Shown here one piece after another: positions 9,584-18,699 of a stretch of 56,651 nt of DNA. Position 1 is the first letter of the stretch. The number at the start of each line of letters is the position of its first letter. The notes beneath the pieces were generated by a model that searched no databases, had not been told where the DNA came from, and worked only from the letters and a program-made list of their open reading frames with translations. This stretch comes from JAKVCB01 sp963578605 (lineage in GTDB: Bacteria > Planctomycetota > Planctomycetia > Pirellulales > Lacipirellulaceae), in the NCBI GenBank assembly GCA_963578605.1, contig CAUZEA010000027.1:1-56651 (forward strand), read 5' to 3'. The position numbers and the translations under genes are program-made.

Positions 9584-9733
9584 ATGGTCTGGGACAGCTC
9601 GCAGTTGTTTGTCGATGGCTCGATCACGGCCGTTTCGGCGGTTGTGCCCAAACCGACGGCAGTCCGTTTACTGCTTGTGGGCCTGATGCTGTGGGCCACG
9701 GTGGGATACCGTTGCAAAGGTCTTTCTGCGTGA
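9584..9733 (+). pseudogene. PEP-CTERM tail remnant
   Basis: The frame ends with SSQLFVDGSITAVSAV, then VPKPTAVRLLLVGLMLWATV and a basic end. This is a PEP-CTERM sorting signal with Glu changed to Lys in the core PEP. The sequence upstream in frame does not look like a folded secreted domain. It is a second, oppositely oriented remnant of this class within 1 kb of the first. Confidence 0.5.
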
Positions 9734-9799
9734 AAGGCAGCGAGCGCACTGGTCTATACCCCCAAATGGACTTTTCACGTGGGGTATTCGATAGGTGGC

Positions 9800-10660
9800 C
9801 TAGCGTTTGCCAGCAACGACAGCCGGGATTGTCAGGTTGTAGTACAACACTTCTTCCTTGCCGGTGCGGTTTGCCTTGGCTAACACTTCGCCGTTTGCGT
9901 CAAAGACAACACAGCCACCTTCACAATCGTAGTCCCAACTCTTACCGACCCGGTTAGTGACCAGCATCGGGGCACCGATTTTGGCAGCGTAGGCCCCGAA
10001 CGCCGGAAGATCCGGCAGGACGTTCCGATTGTTGGGGAAGAAAACGACCTGGGGCTCTACCAGGCGGGCCCGCTCGATACAACGCGGAGCATCAGCGTCG
10101 GCACAGATAAAACAAGTTGCGGCAACCCCGTCGATCTGAAAACGCTCCGGGCCGGTGCCCGTGTCGTATCTCGCCCATTCGTTGCGGTAACCTTCGTCGT
10201 CGCCCTTCCAGAGCCAACTCTTACGGTATTGGTAGACCAGCCCTTGGGGACCGACGAAGACTTGAGAAATATAAACCTTCACTCCGTCGCGCTCAGACAT
10301 TCCAAAGCTGATGTAGCAGTCCAGTTCCCTGGCGAGTTGGTTCATCCGCTGGCAGGACGTTCCGTCGGGGACTGGCTCGGCCAGTTCGTCCAGGTGTGGC
10401 GTATAGTCCGTCAGGCAACCTTCGTGAAACATCACCCATCGAGCCCCCTGCTCGACAGCCGCCCGGACGAGACGTTCCATTTCACCCAGATTGTGATCTG
10501 TCTTCTCTGGTATCGAATCGAATTGGACCAGGGCAACCTTGATTGAGCGCGGTTCGGCACCGCTGTCCGATTCCCCAGTCCCGACAGTTACGATGCACAA
10601 CACCACCCCAATCCATCCCGAAATAATCAGGCACCACTTCCACTTGCTGCTGAGAATCAC
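9800..10660 (-). CDS. Nitrilase-superfamily carbon-nitrogen hydrolase, exported or membrane-anchored
   Basis: 286 residues. The Glu-Lys-Cys triad is complete: Glu in WVMFHEGCLTDYTP (about residue 80), Lys in YQYRKSWLW (about 146) and Cys in CFICADADAPR (about 185). The family hydrolyses amides, nitriles or carbamoyl compounds; the substrate here is unknown. The N-terminus has a hydrophobic helix (WCLIISGWIGVVLCIVTVG), so it should be secreted or membrane-tethered. GTG 10660 is preceded by AGGAGG at 5-nt spacing. Unlike the related locus at 4223-5144 it shows no lesions. It stands alone. Confidence 0.85.
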   Translation of the reverse strand: MILSSKWKWCLIISGWIGVVLCIVTVGTGESDSGAEPRSIKVALVQFDSIPEKTDHNLGEMERLVRAAVEQGARWVMFHEGCLTDYTPHLDELAEPVPDGTSCQRMNQLARELDCYISFGMSERDGVKVYISQVFVGPQGLVYQYRKSWLWKGDDEGYRNEWARYDTGTGPERFQIDGVAATCFICADADAPRCIERARLVEPQVVFFPNNRNVLPDLPAFGAYAAKIGAPMLVTNRVGKSWDYDCEGGCVVFDANGEVLAKANRTGKEEVLYYNLTIPAVVAGKR

Positions 10661-11067
10661 CGGCGCCTCCTGAAGAGTTACACCTCCGCTAACGGTTGCC
10701 TTCCCTGTGAATTGCCAATCGGTAGGGTAACGTGGTAAGTAGCGTCCATGGTATTCAGCAGAGATGCAAACGGCAAGTAAAGGATCAAAAGGATAAGTGA
10801 TGTGGTCAATTCTGGTGAGGGTGATATCCGCGCCAATGTTACTGTTGGGCCTTTGCCGGGCTGGGACGCGATTGCCGCCGCTGTGTGCGAGAATTCGGCA
10901 ATTCAGCAGCGGGTGGCGGGTGGGCTCACAAGTGAAATCCCAGGGGCTGGGACTGGGGTAAAGATGATCCTACAATCCCTGGTGAGAATCCGCACCCTAT
11001 ATTTCTCTTGAGGGCCCAGTTAGCGGTGGTCCTGTCGGGATGTCTGCAGTAAGGGAGAACACGTTGT
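10661..11067. other. Intergenic region before STAS gene
   Basis: A short frame at 10802-11011 has no recognisable motif and no ribosome binding site, and I do not call it. No repeat, hairpin or RNA gene is evident. It should contain promoters for the two diverging genes. Confidence 0.4.
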
Positions 11068-11427
11068 ATGGCTATTACTTCCCACGCGAAGGATGAGATC
11101 CTCACAATCTACCTGCTGGACGCGCGGGTCCTGGAAGAATCGCAGCTTGAGCAGCTCTTCCAGGAAATTATGGCAGAAATAGAGAAGACGACCGAGGATC
11201 GCGTTATCCTTGATTTTCAAAAAGTACAATTTATGTCGTCTTCAATGCTCGGCAAGCTTGTAGCTATTCACAAGAAGTGCAAAGAGTTTAAGGTCAAGCT
11301 CAAGTTTTCCGCGATCGACAAGGAGATCCTGCAAGTTTTCAAGATCACGAAGCTGGATAAGCTGTTTGACATCGAACCGGATGAGGCCGCCGCGCGAACA
11401 GCTTTCCTGCGTAAAGGATGGTTTTAG
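11068..11427 (+). CDS. STAS-domain protein, anti-sigma-factor antagonist type
   Basis: 119 residues, a single STAS domain. The core reads RVILDFQKVQFMSSSMLGKL, where the serine run corresponds to the phosphorylated Ser of SpoIIAA/RsbV-like antagonists. These bind an anti-sigma kinase in the unphosphorylated state and free the sigma factor. No cognate kinase or sigma gene is next to it. ATG 11068 has GGGAG upstream at workable spacing. The acidic C-terminal tail (IEPDEAAARTAF) is usual for planctomycete versions. Confidence 0.85.
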   Translation: MAITSHAKDEILTIYLLDARVLEESQLEQLFQEIMAEIEKTTEDRVILDFQKVQFMSSSMLGKLVAIHKKCKEFKVKLKFSAIDKEILQVFKITKLDKLFDIEPDEAAARTAFLRKGWF

Positions 11428-11635
11428 AAAAGGCTTGCCTGCGGGCGTTGCGAAACTTGCTGCTGCCACCCCCTGAACTTGTTCTGTCCGACTTCACGCG
11501 GCAGAGGAGCCAATATGTCCCGATGGCGTTGGAGGCGAGGCTCGTTGTTTGGCAGAATATTTACCGGTGTGATATTTACCTGAGGTTCACTGGTGAAACA
11601 GGCCCCACGCAAAAAACGTAAGGAAAGATCCGAAA

Positions 11636-13135
11636 ATGGCACAGCACATTCTTGCACTCGACCAGGGTACGACTTCCAGCCGTGCGATCGTGTTCGACCA
11701 TGACGGGCGGATTGTTTCGGTCGCGCAGCAGGAGTTTCCCCAGATTCTGCCTGTTCCGGGAGAGGTCGAGCATGATCCCGAAGCGATTTGGTCGACGCAG
11801 ATTCAGGTTGCCAAAGATGCGTTGGCAAAGGCCGACCTGACCGCTCGTGAGATTGCGGGTATCGGCATTACCAATCAACGTGAAACGACGATTCTGTGGG
11901 AACGGGATAGCGGACGTCCGGTTGACAACGCCATTGTGTGGCAGAGCCGGGTGAGTGCCCCGATTTGTGACCAGTTGCGGGCCGATGGTCATGCGGAAAT
12001 GATCCGCCAGAAAACGGGTTTAATTCTCGATGCCTACTTTTCGGGAACGAAGATCAAGCATTTGTTCGAGTCTCACGAGGGGCTCCGTCAGCGGGCAGCT
12101 CAGGGTGAGATTCTCTTTGGAACGGTCGATACGTTCCTGGCTTGGCGGTTGTCCGAGGGCAAGTATCACGTGACCGATGCCAGCAATGCGAGTCGGACGT
12201 TGTTATACAATATTCATTCGCTTGAGTGGGACGACGAACTTCTGGAAATACTTGACATTCCCCGGGCCATGCTCCCGGAGGTGGTTCCTTGCTCTGGTGT
12301 CTTTGGTGAAACAGCTGCCGATTTGTTTGGGCAGCCCATCCCGATCGCCGGCATGGCTGGAGATCAACAAGCAGCAACGTTTGGCCAGGCTTGCTTTGAG
12401 CCAGGTAGTGCCAAAAACACGTATGGAACGGGTTGTTTTTTGCTGCTCAATACGGGGGACCAGCCAGTTTTGTCCAAAAATCAAATGCTCACCACGATTG
12501 GTTGGCAGATTGGCGATCAGGTGACGTACTGTTTGGAGGGTTCGGTGTTTATTGGCGGAGCGGTCGTACAATGGCTCCGTGATGGCCTGGGGATCATTGA
12601 GAATTCTGCCGATGTTGAAACCCTGGCTGCTTCGGTCGAAGATTCGGCAGGAGTGGTTCTGGTACCCGCTTTTGTGGGATTGGGTGCGCCGCATTGGGAT
12701 CCGCATGCCCGGGGTTCTATTTTTGGAATCACCCGGGGAACGACGGCGGGCCATTTGGCGCGGGCAGCAGTCGAGTCGATGGCGTTTCAGTCGTGCGATG
12801 TTCTCGATGCCATGCAGAAAGATGCCGGTTTGCAACTCGAGTCGCTGAGGGTTGACGGCGGTGCCGCAGGGAATGATGCGCTCATGCAGTTCCAGGCCAA
12901 TCTTTTGGGCACGGAGGTGCAGCGACCGGTTGTGGCTGAGACCACGGCACTGGGTGCAGCGTACCTCGCTGGGTTGGCTGTGGAGTATTGGGATGACCTG
13001 GACGATGTGCGAAAAAACTGGGCCCTCGATCGTTGCTTCGAATCCGAGATGGAGCCGGCTACGAGAAACGACTTGCGAACTCAGTGGAGTGAAGCGGTGC
13101 ACCGATCGTTGCGGTGGGAGAAGACAGGCCAGTAG
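11636..13135 (+). CDS. glpK: Glycerol kinase
   Basis: Phosphorylates glycerol to sn-glycerol 3-phosphate with ATP in the cytoplasm. 499 residues, the usual length for the FGGY-family glycerol kinase. Signatures are LDQGTTSSRAIVFD at the N-terminus, ITNQRETTILWER, GMAGDQQAATFGQ, NTYGTGCF and the FGGY C-terminal domain with LRVDGGAAGNDALMQ. No glycerol facilitator or glycerol-3-phosphate dehydrogenase is adjacent. The leader at 11557-11580 carries ATATTTACC twice, 15 bp apart. No frame breaks. Confidence 0.97.
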   Translation: MAQHILALDQGTTSSRAIVFDHDGRIVSVAQQEFPQILPVPGEVEHDPEAIWSTQIQVAKDALAKADLTAREIAGIGITNQRETTILWERDSGRPVDNAIVWQSRVSAPICDQLRADGHAEMIRQKTGLILDAYFSGTKIKHLFESHEGLRQRAAQGEILFGTVDTFLAWRLSEGKYHVTDASNASRTLLYNIHSLEWDDELLEILDIPRAMLPEVVPCSGVFGETAADLFGQPIPIAGMAGDQQAATFGQACFEPGSAKNTYGTGCFLLLNTGDQPVLSKNQMLTTIGWQIGDQVTYCLEGSVFIGGAVVQWLRDGLGIIENSADVETLAASVEDSAGVVLVPAFVGLGAPHWDPHARGSIFGITRGTTAGHLARAAVESMAFQSCDVLDAMQKDAGLQLESLRVDGGAAGNDALMQFQANLLGTEVQRPVVAETTALGAAYLAGLAVEYWDDLDDVRKNWALDRCFESEMEPATRNDLRTQWSEAVHRSLRWEKTGQ

Positions 13136-13216
13136 CCGCCGGCTGCCAGCGGAGCAGCGTCCAACCTAGTGCCACCATCAACTGGCGCCACAATTTGTTG
13201 TAAGGGAGACTTCCCG

Positions 13217-14224
13217 GTGAACATGGTTTGGCGTGTTGCATCGGTGTTGCTTCTTGTTTGCGGTTCGCGTGGGGGTTGGGCGGCGCCTTACGACGACATC
13301 ATTGCCTTCGGCGATAGCCTTACCGAGGTGGGGAATGTAGCCGGGGTGACCAGAGCTGGGCATCCTCCGCGAATTTCTGGCTATTACCCGCAGACGGGTA
13401 ACGATCCCGAGACCCACTTCTGTGACAATATCATCTGGATCGAACACCTGGCTGCGTATTGGAGTTTGCCGGCGAGGACTCCGGGCCGCGGTGACCTGAC
13501 CTCGCAGCCTCCTAAATACGGTAGCAACACCTGGGCCTGGGGAGGTTCCGAAGCGGGGGCCGGTATGGTTCAGCCGCCTGGGGTGACCGAGCCAGTTCCC
13601 AACCTGGCGCTACAAATTTCGACCTATTTGAGCCACAATAAACCTGACCAGAATACGCTTTACATTCTTTGGTCGGGTGCCAACAACTTGTTGGTGGGAG
13701 GGAAATTCGGTCCGGCTGCGGCCGCCACCGCGGCTGATGCCGTCAAACGTGCCATGCAAATCCTCGAAGCTGCCGGGGCCAGGCAGTTGCTGGTTCTCGC
13801 GATGCCCAAGCTCGGTGACACGCCCCGAGCTCAAGCGGGAGGATTCATCAAGGAGGCAGCCGCCACCGAGTTTGCCGTTGTTTACAACACAACGCTTAAG
13901 GCGGGCATCGACGAGTTGCGGCTGGACCCATTCTTTGACGCCAAAATTTTCGAGGTCGACATTTATAGCGAGTTGAAACGTGTGTTTGATACGGTTAAAG
14001 CTGGGAGTCCCTACCAGCCCGATTTTTTTGTGCCCGGTCCGCCGGTGACCATCACCAACGTCACCAATCAAGGGCTTGAATTCTTTCAAGCCAGCGGGAA
14101 GATGCCCACCGGTTACCTGTTCTGGGATGACCTTCATCCTACATGCGAAGGACACCGGTTGATTGCGGGTCTGGTGATCCGGACGGTTGGTGAGAGTCAA
14201 TCTGGTGATTCCCAATCCCCTTAG
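13217..14224 (+). CDS. SGNH/GDSL-type secreted esterase
   Basis: About 335 residues. Block I is IIAFGDSLTEVGN (nucleophile Ser), block III is the Asn in WSGANN, and the catalytic Asp-His pair is in DDLHPTCEGH. This fits the plant-type GDSL lipase/thermolabile-haemolysin branch. An N-terminal signal peptide (VWRVASVLLLVCGSRGGWA) predicts export. The start is GTG 13217 or ATG 13223, chosen because GGGAG lies just upstream and the signal peptide begins there; the longer frame from 13169 adds residues ahead of the signal. Substrate unknown. Confidence 0.85.
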   Translation: MNMVWRVASVLLLVCGSRGGWAAPYDDIIAFGDSLTEVGNVAGVTRAGHPPRISGYYPQTGNDPETHFCDNIIWIEHLAAYWSLPARTPGRGDLTSQPPKYGSNTWAWGGSEAGAGMVQPPGVTEPVPNLALQISTYLSHNKPDQNTLYILWSGANNLLVGGKFGPAAAATAADAVKRAMQILEAAGARQLLVLAMPKLGDTPRAQAGGFIKEAAATEFAVVYNTTLKAGIDELRLDPFFDAKIFEVDIYSELKRVFDTVKAGSPYQPDFFVPGPPVTITNVTNQGLEFFQASGKMPTGYLFWDDLHPTCEGHRLIAGLVIRTVGESQSGDSQSP

Positions 14225-14426
14225 CATCGCATGATTGGAACTGGCCGGCGACGGGACCCACACCGCTGTGGCCGTTGAACGTGATCCAATGTGCGATGCG
14301 TTGATCCTTGGGTACAATAAGCGTTCATATTTGATTCGTCATAATCAGAGGTGTACCCTGGTTTGACGATGACTCGGTGCGTGCTGGCTGAAATTCCGTT
14401 AACAGAAATTTAAAAAGGACGACCCC

Positions 14427-15326
14427 ATGTCCATGCAATCGATTCGAGTTGCGGCTGTCAGCATGAACGGATGGCTAGGTGAGCCGGAGAAATCGCTGAG
14501 CTCCATTGGCGATTGGTGCAGGCGGGCCAAGGCGGAGGGTGCCGAGTTGGTGGTCTTTCCCGAGCTGGTAGTCCACGGGCACTGCACGCCCAACACCTGG
14601 GACCTGGCGGAATCCGTCCCTGGCGGCCCGAGCGTGAGACACCTCGAGCAGCTGGCACGCGAGCACGGCCTGGTACTGTCGGTAGGTTTGAGCGAGAAAG
14701 AGAAGGACATTGTCTACAACACCCAGGTATTGGTCGGGCCTGCTGGAACGATTGGCAAGCAGCGCAAGATCCACCTCTCCCGCGACGAAGTCCTGCACTA
14801 CAAGGGTGGGTTGGAGATGCCGGTGCTGGATATCGGCAAGTGCCGTGTGGGAAGCGTCATCTGCTACGACAACTCGCATCCGGAGACAGCACGCATCCTT
14901 GCACTTCGCGGTGCCGACATTGTGATCGCACCGCACGCGGCCCGATTGAAGATGTGGGATGACGGCCCGGACTTCCAGGCCGCCGCCCGGCGCTATTCAT
15001 ATGACATTTATCACGGTTTGCGGACACGGGCACGTGAGAACGCCTGTTTTTACGTCATTGCCGACCAGGCCGGGCGCGCGGGATACGTGGACCTGTACCC
15101 CCGGCACAGCCCGAATCAGCCCCATCATGCTGGCGGGGCTTTCATCTTTGGTCCTGACGGTGAGATCCTGGCCGAGTCGCAAACCGAGGAGATTCGCGAC
15201 GAGATGGTGGTTGCCACGCTCGAGGCCGACTTGCTCGACGCGGCCCGCCGCTCGCCCAATTACACGCTCCGTACGCGGCGACCCGAATTGTTCGGTGAGC
15301 TGGTGAAGGAACAGGTGGAAAGCTGA
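14427..15326 (+). CDS. Nitrilase-superfamily carbon-nitrogen hydrolase, cytoplasmic
   Basis: 299 residues without signal peptide. Catalytic triad: Glu in VVFPELVVHGH, Lys in KQRKIHLSRDE, Cys in SVICYDNSHPE. The region after the Cys (RGADIVIAPHAARLK) and the loop YPRHSPNQPHHAGG suggest an N-carbamoylase or amidase-like subgroup, but the substrate is not determined. ATG 14427 follows AAGGA at about 8 nt. It converges with the flavin oxidoreductase at 15467, 140 bp away. Confidence 0.87.
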   Translation: MSMQSIRVAAVSMNGWLGEPEKSLSSIGDWCRRAKAEGAELVVFPELVVHGHCTPNTWDLAESVPGGPSVRHLEQLAREHGLVLSVGLSEKEKDIVYNTQVLVGPAGTIGKQRKIHLSRDEVLHYKGGLEMPVLDIGKCRVGSVICYDNSHPETARILALRGADIVIAPHAARLKMWDDGPDFQAAARRYSYDIYHGLRTRARENACFYVIADQAGRAGYVDLYPRHSPNQPHHAGGAFIFGPDGEILAESQTEEIRDEMVVATLEADLLDAARRSPNYTLRTRRPELFGELVKEQVES

Positions 15327-15466
15327 AGTCGGGCGGCGGTGCGTGGGATTGCCATGGACGGGCCCCGGGGCGGGCAGGTTCTGACGTCACCTTGCGACCC
15401 TTGGATACCACCGCTCAGCGCTGCAGGGTGCCCGGCGCTGGAGGGCCCCGCGAAACCGGGCTGATG

Positions 15467-16567
15467 TCATCCTTTGTTGCTGCCGGGTTTGACACTGGGC
15501 ATCGCCGGCACCACATGCTCGGCCAGGTCCTGTATGCTGCGCTGCCATTTGGGGGTGTCGTCGAAGTCGTGCTTGATGACCAATAGCGTACCGAAGCCGC
15601 CAGTCTGGTCCCAGAATTCTTCAAGCTGGCGGATGCATTCACGCTTGTCGCCGATGATGCAGCAGTGCTTGAGGTAGTATTCGACGGTGACGTCGCTGTC
15701 GGGTACGTCGGGGTCGTGTTTGGCCAGACTGATCATGTTTGCGTTGTTCAGCAGTGCGATGATGTACTCAAAGCTGCCAGCGAAGGCGCTATTCATGCAG
15801 AAGTCCCAGGCCTCCTGGGTCGACTCGCCCACGAAGATGGAGCGGGAGACGCGCCAGATATCGCGGTCGGGCTCGGGCAGGCCGGCGTCCGCTGCGCCCC
15901 GGCAGTAGGTATCCCAGTGCTCGATCACCGTACACGGGGGTACGAGGTTGGTCGACAAGGGCATGTATCCCTTGGCCCCACCGATTTGGCCGCCCTTGGA
16001 TTGACCGCTGATCAGGGTCATGCCGATGGGCGGGTGCGGCTGCTGGTACGGTTTGAGCGGGTAGCCTATGCCCAGAGGTTCGTTGACCCCGGTCAGGTGG
16101 ATCTGCCAGTAGTTCCCATCGATGTGATATGGTGGATCCTCAGTCCAGAGCTTCAGAACGATTTCGTAGGCTTCCCGGGTCATCGCACCCTGGATCTTAG
16201 GGTCATCCGGCAGGCCGAACAGTTCCCAGTCGGTCGGTACGCCGCCCTGACCGAAGCCCCAGTAGACGCGACCGTGGGACAGGTGGTCGAGCATGGCCAC
16301 GCGGGCAGCCACGTTGGCTGGGTGATGCTGTGGCATGATCGACACACCGAGGCCGAGCTTGATCTTGCTGGTACGCGCGATGAGATTAGCCAGGAACACG
16401 TCGTTGGCGACGATCGGTTCCCACCGCAGTGTTACGTGGTGACCGCACCACGCTTCGGTGAAGCCAAGCTTTTCACAGTCGATTACGAACTGGGTGTCTT
16501 CATCGAACGCCTCGGTGGACGACTTGTCCGGAGGATGCAACGGCATCATGAATGTGCCAAGTTTCAC
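15467..16567 (-). CDS. Luciferase-like (LLM) flavin-dependent oxidoreductase
   Basis: About 366 residues of a bacterial-luciferase TIM barrel. Markers are LGTFMMPLHPP at the start, EKLGFTEAWCGHH, KIKLGLGVSIMPQHHP and HLSHGRVYWGFGQGG. Members use FMNH2 or F420 to oxidise small organic substrates; cofactor choice cannot be decided here. GTG 16567 is the start: AGGAG lies 7 nt upstream and the conserved N-terminus begins immediately after. The longer open frame to 16612 would add an unconserved Pro/Arg-rich segment. Confidence 0.85.
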   Translation of the reverse strand: MKLGTFMMPLHPPDKSSTEAFDEDTQFVIDCEKLGFTEAWCGHHVTLRWEPIVANDVFLANLIARTSKIKLGLGVSIMPQHHPANVAARVAMLDHLSHGRVYWGFGQGGVPTDWELFGLPDDPKIQGAMTREAYEIVLKLWTEDPPYHIDGNYWQIHLTGVNEPLGIGYPLKPYQQPHPPIGMTLISGQSKGGQIGGAKGYMPLSTNLVPPCTVIEHWDTYCRGAADAGLPEPDRDIWRVSRSIFVGESTQEAWDFCMNSAFAGSFEYIIALLNNANMISLAKHDPDVPDSDVTVEYYLKHCCIIGDKRECIRQLEEFWDQTGGFGTLLVIKHDFDDTPKWQRSIQDLAEHVVPAMPSVKPGSNKG

Positions 16568-16992
16568 AACAATTCTCCTGGGGCATCGAAACGGGGCCCA
16601 TGGTACAGCCATAGATCATATAGGGGGTTGTCTGGTGCAGCTATCCCCGGCAGACAGGGATGCCTGCGGCTGCGATAACGACGCCGCAGGTCTTTTTGTG
16701 GGAAGGGCGACAAGCGGCGGTTTTGACGCTCATTTTGGTGGCCCGGGGGGTCATCCTCTCTGTGTGGGTGTCGGTCGTAGTCGACAAGTCGGCGGTAGCG
16801 TTTTCTCGAAAATAACACTATCAACGCGAATTTTTCTGTCAGTGGGACGTATGTGGATCGTTCTTGTACCTGTAGATCTTGTACTTGAGATTTTGTAAAG
16901 CGGCAGGTACCTTAAGCGACTTCTAAAGTGTCTCAGCCTTGACCGTTTGTACGCAGCATCAGGTTAAGGTGTCCCCGGCGGAGGTCTTGTGG
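16568..16992. other. Divergent intergenic region, LLM gene / ClC gene
   Basis: No gene is supported. It must hold the promoters of both flanking genes. No clear operator, hairpin or repeat was found. Confidence 0.4.
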
Positions 16993-18405
16993 ATGCCCGA
17001 GAATCTTGACGAGCAGGAACAAGACGCAGCGACCGACGAGATATGTTGGCAGGTTTCGCGTCTACAGACCTGGATCCAGCATGGCCTCTTTATCGCTGCT
17101 GCCGTGGCAACCGGCTACGTGGCCTGGTTCTTCTGGTTTGCCGAGGAAATGGGTGACCAGTGGTTTAACCATTTGCGGAAGATGCCCTATCCGACCGACG
17201 ATGTCTGGTTTCTTCCTGCGTCGGTGGTCCACACGATCGTTCCGATGGTGACGATTACCCTTGGGATGTTGGTCATTCTCCAACTCCGAATTCGCTATTT
17301 TCCCGGTACCGAAGGGACTGGAATTCCCCAGGCGATCGCGGCTCTGAAAACCGAGGACGGCCCCATCCGAAAGCAAATGCTTTCCTGGCGCATTGTCATG
17401 GGCAAAACCTTGTTATTGGTATTAGGTCTGTTTACCGGGATGACGATTGGCCGGGAAGGACCGAGTGTTCATGTCGGCGCGTGCTTGATGTATCTGATCA
17501 CCAAGATCACACGTTTCCCGCAGAATCTGGTTCAGCGTGGGTTGATCCTGGGAGGTGGCGCCGCAGGCATTGCCGCTGCCTTTAATGCTCCGGTGGCAGG
17601 CGCTATTTTTGCCCTTGAAGAGATCGGCCGTTCCTTTGAGAAACACAATATTGGTACGATCATCCGAACGGTTCTTTTGGCCTGCCTGGTCGTCGTTCTT
17701 GGCAGGGGCACCGACTATTTGTTTTATGGAGAGGTCAAACTCAATGTTGAGAACTGGCCCGTGGGCCAGTGGATATCAATAACCTTCATTGGTGTTATTG
17801 GTGGATTGTTGGGTGGGCTCTTTGCGCGGGCTGTGGTGGCCACCACGCGACTGATCAATCCTTTGTTACAGCGCCATTGTGTTCTCGTCCCGTTGGGCCT
17901 GGGGGGAACCTTGGCACTGATCGGACTGATTTCCGGTGGCGAATCGTACGGCAGCGGTTTTCCGCAAGCCCAGTCGATTCTCATGGACGGGGGTGAGTAT
18001 CCGTGGCATTACGCGCCCATGAAGGCGTTGGCCAACTTTGTCTGCCTGATCAGCGGCATTCCTGGCGGACTTTTTGATCCGAGCCTTTCGGTGGGGGCGG
18101 GGCTGGGGCAGACTTTGAAGCCCGTGTTGCTGTTTTTCTTTCCTCACTTGGAGCCCACCTCGATCGTCATGCTCTTTATGGTGGCTTATTTCACCGGGGT
18201 CGTGCAGAGCCCGATCACCTGTGCCGTGATTATGGTTGAGATGACCGCCGCCCGTTTCATGACGATTCCGCTCCTCGCGACGGCCATCATTGCCTATGAA
18301 TGTTCGCACCGCGTTTGCCCGAGTGCCATTTATGAGGCTTTAGCAGAGATATTTCTCGGTGGGGTTCGCAAACGCCAGGCAGAAGCAGGTGGGGATTCAT
18401 GCTAG
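16993..18405 (+). CDS. ClC-family chloride channel or H+/Cl- antiporter
   Basis: 470 residues and about 10-12 helices. Selectivity-filter elements in order: GTGIPQ (usual GSGIP, with Ser to Thr), GREGPSVHVG containing the gating Glu, and GIPGGLFDPSLSVGAGLG. NAPVAGAIFALEE carries the internal proton-path Glu position, which favours an antiporter over a pure channel (inference). ATG 16993 is chosen because CGGAGGTC lies about 8 nt upstream; a TTG at 16939 would add residues of no known conservation. No C-terminal CBS domains. The next gene, a copper-type ATPase, is 294 bp downstream. Confidence 0.92.
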   Translation: MPENLDEQEQDAATDEICWQVSRLQTWIQHGLFIAAAVATGYVAWFFWFAEEMGDQWFNHLRKMPYPTDDVWFLPASVVHTIVPMVTITLGMLVILQLRIRYFPGTEGTGIPQAIAALKTEDGPIRKQMLSWRIVMGKTLLLVLGLFTGMTIGREGPSVHVGACLMYLITKITRFPQNLVQRGLILGGGAAGIAAAFNAPVAGAIFALEEIGRSFEKHNIGTIIRTVLLACLVVVLGRGTDYLFYGEVKLNVENWPVGQWISITFIGVIGGLLGGLFARAVVATTRLINPLLQRHCVLVPLGLGGTLALIGLISGGESYGSGFPQAQSILMDGGEYPWHYAPMKALANFVCLISGIPGGLFDPSLSVGAGLGQTLKPVLLFFFPHLEPTSIVMLFMVAYFTGVVQSPITCAVIMVEMTAARFMTIPLLATAIIAYECSHRVCPSAIYEALAEIFLGGVRKRQAEAGGDSC

Positions 18406-18699
18406 TGCCCAATAGCTGATCTGTGCGCCTGTCGCACGATTTAACTCGAAATTGTTTGCCCTGGAATTCGTGGTGTGGTCCCCGCTGTTTGCTGGGAACT
18501 GTAAGCCGGGTAGCTGGTTAACAGACTGCCCGAGTTCTAACGTGTCTTGCCAGTGGTGAGGGTGCACGAGCGTTGGAGGACATCGGTGTGGGTGTCTCTC
18601 GCAAACGAGCCAAGACGGTGGTACAAGTCAGAGGAGTTCGTTTATAGTTTGGGCTACGGTAAGTTTGAAGCCTTAATGACGCAATGCAGGCGGCTCGTC
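18406..18699. other. Intergenic region, ClC / P-type ATPase
   Basis: The ATPase frame is open upstream to 18547, but the segment has no conserved sequence before the first metal-binding module. I treat it as leader. No operator for a copper regulator could be recognised. Confidence 0.35.

Noticed and set aside
10802..11011. Small 69-codon plus-strand frame
   Set aside because: No ribosome binding site, no motif and low-complexity translation; left as intergenic.
12203..13102. Long minus-strand open frame (299 codons) opposite glpK
   Set aside because: It is the antisense shadow of a fully conserved glycerol kinase; no motif or ribosome binding site of its own.
15665..16678. Plus-strand open frame of 337 codons opposite the LLM oxidoreductase
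   Set aside because: Shadow of a well-conserved gene caused by codon bias; the translation has no recognisable domain.
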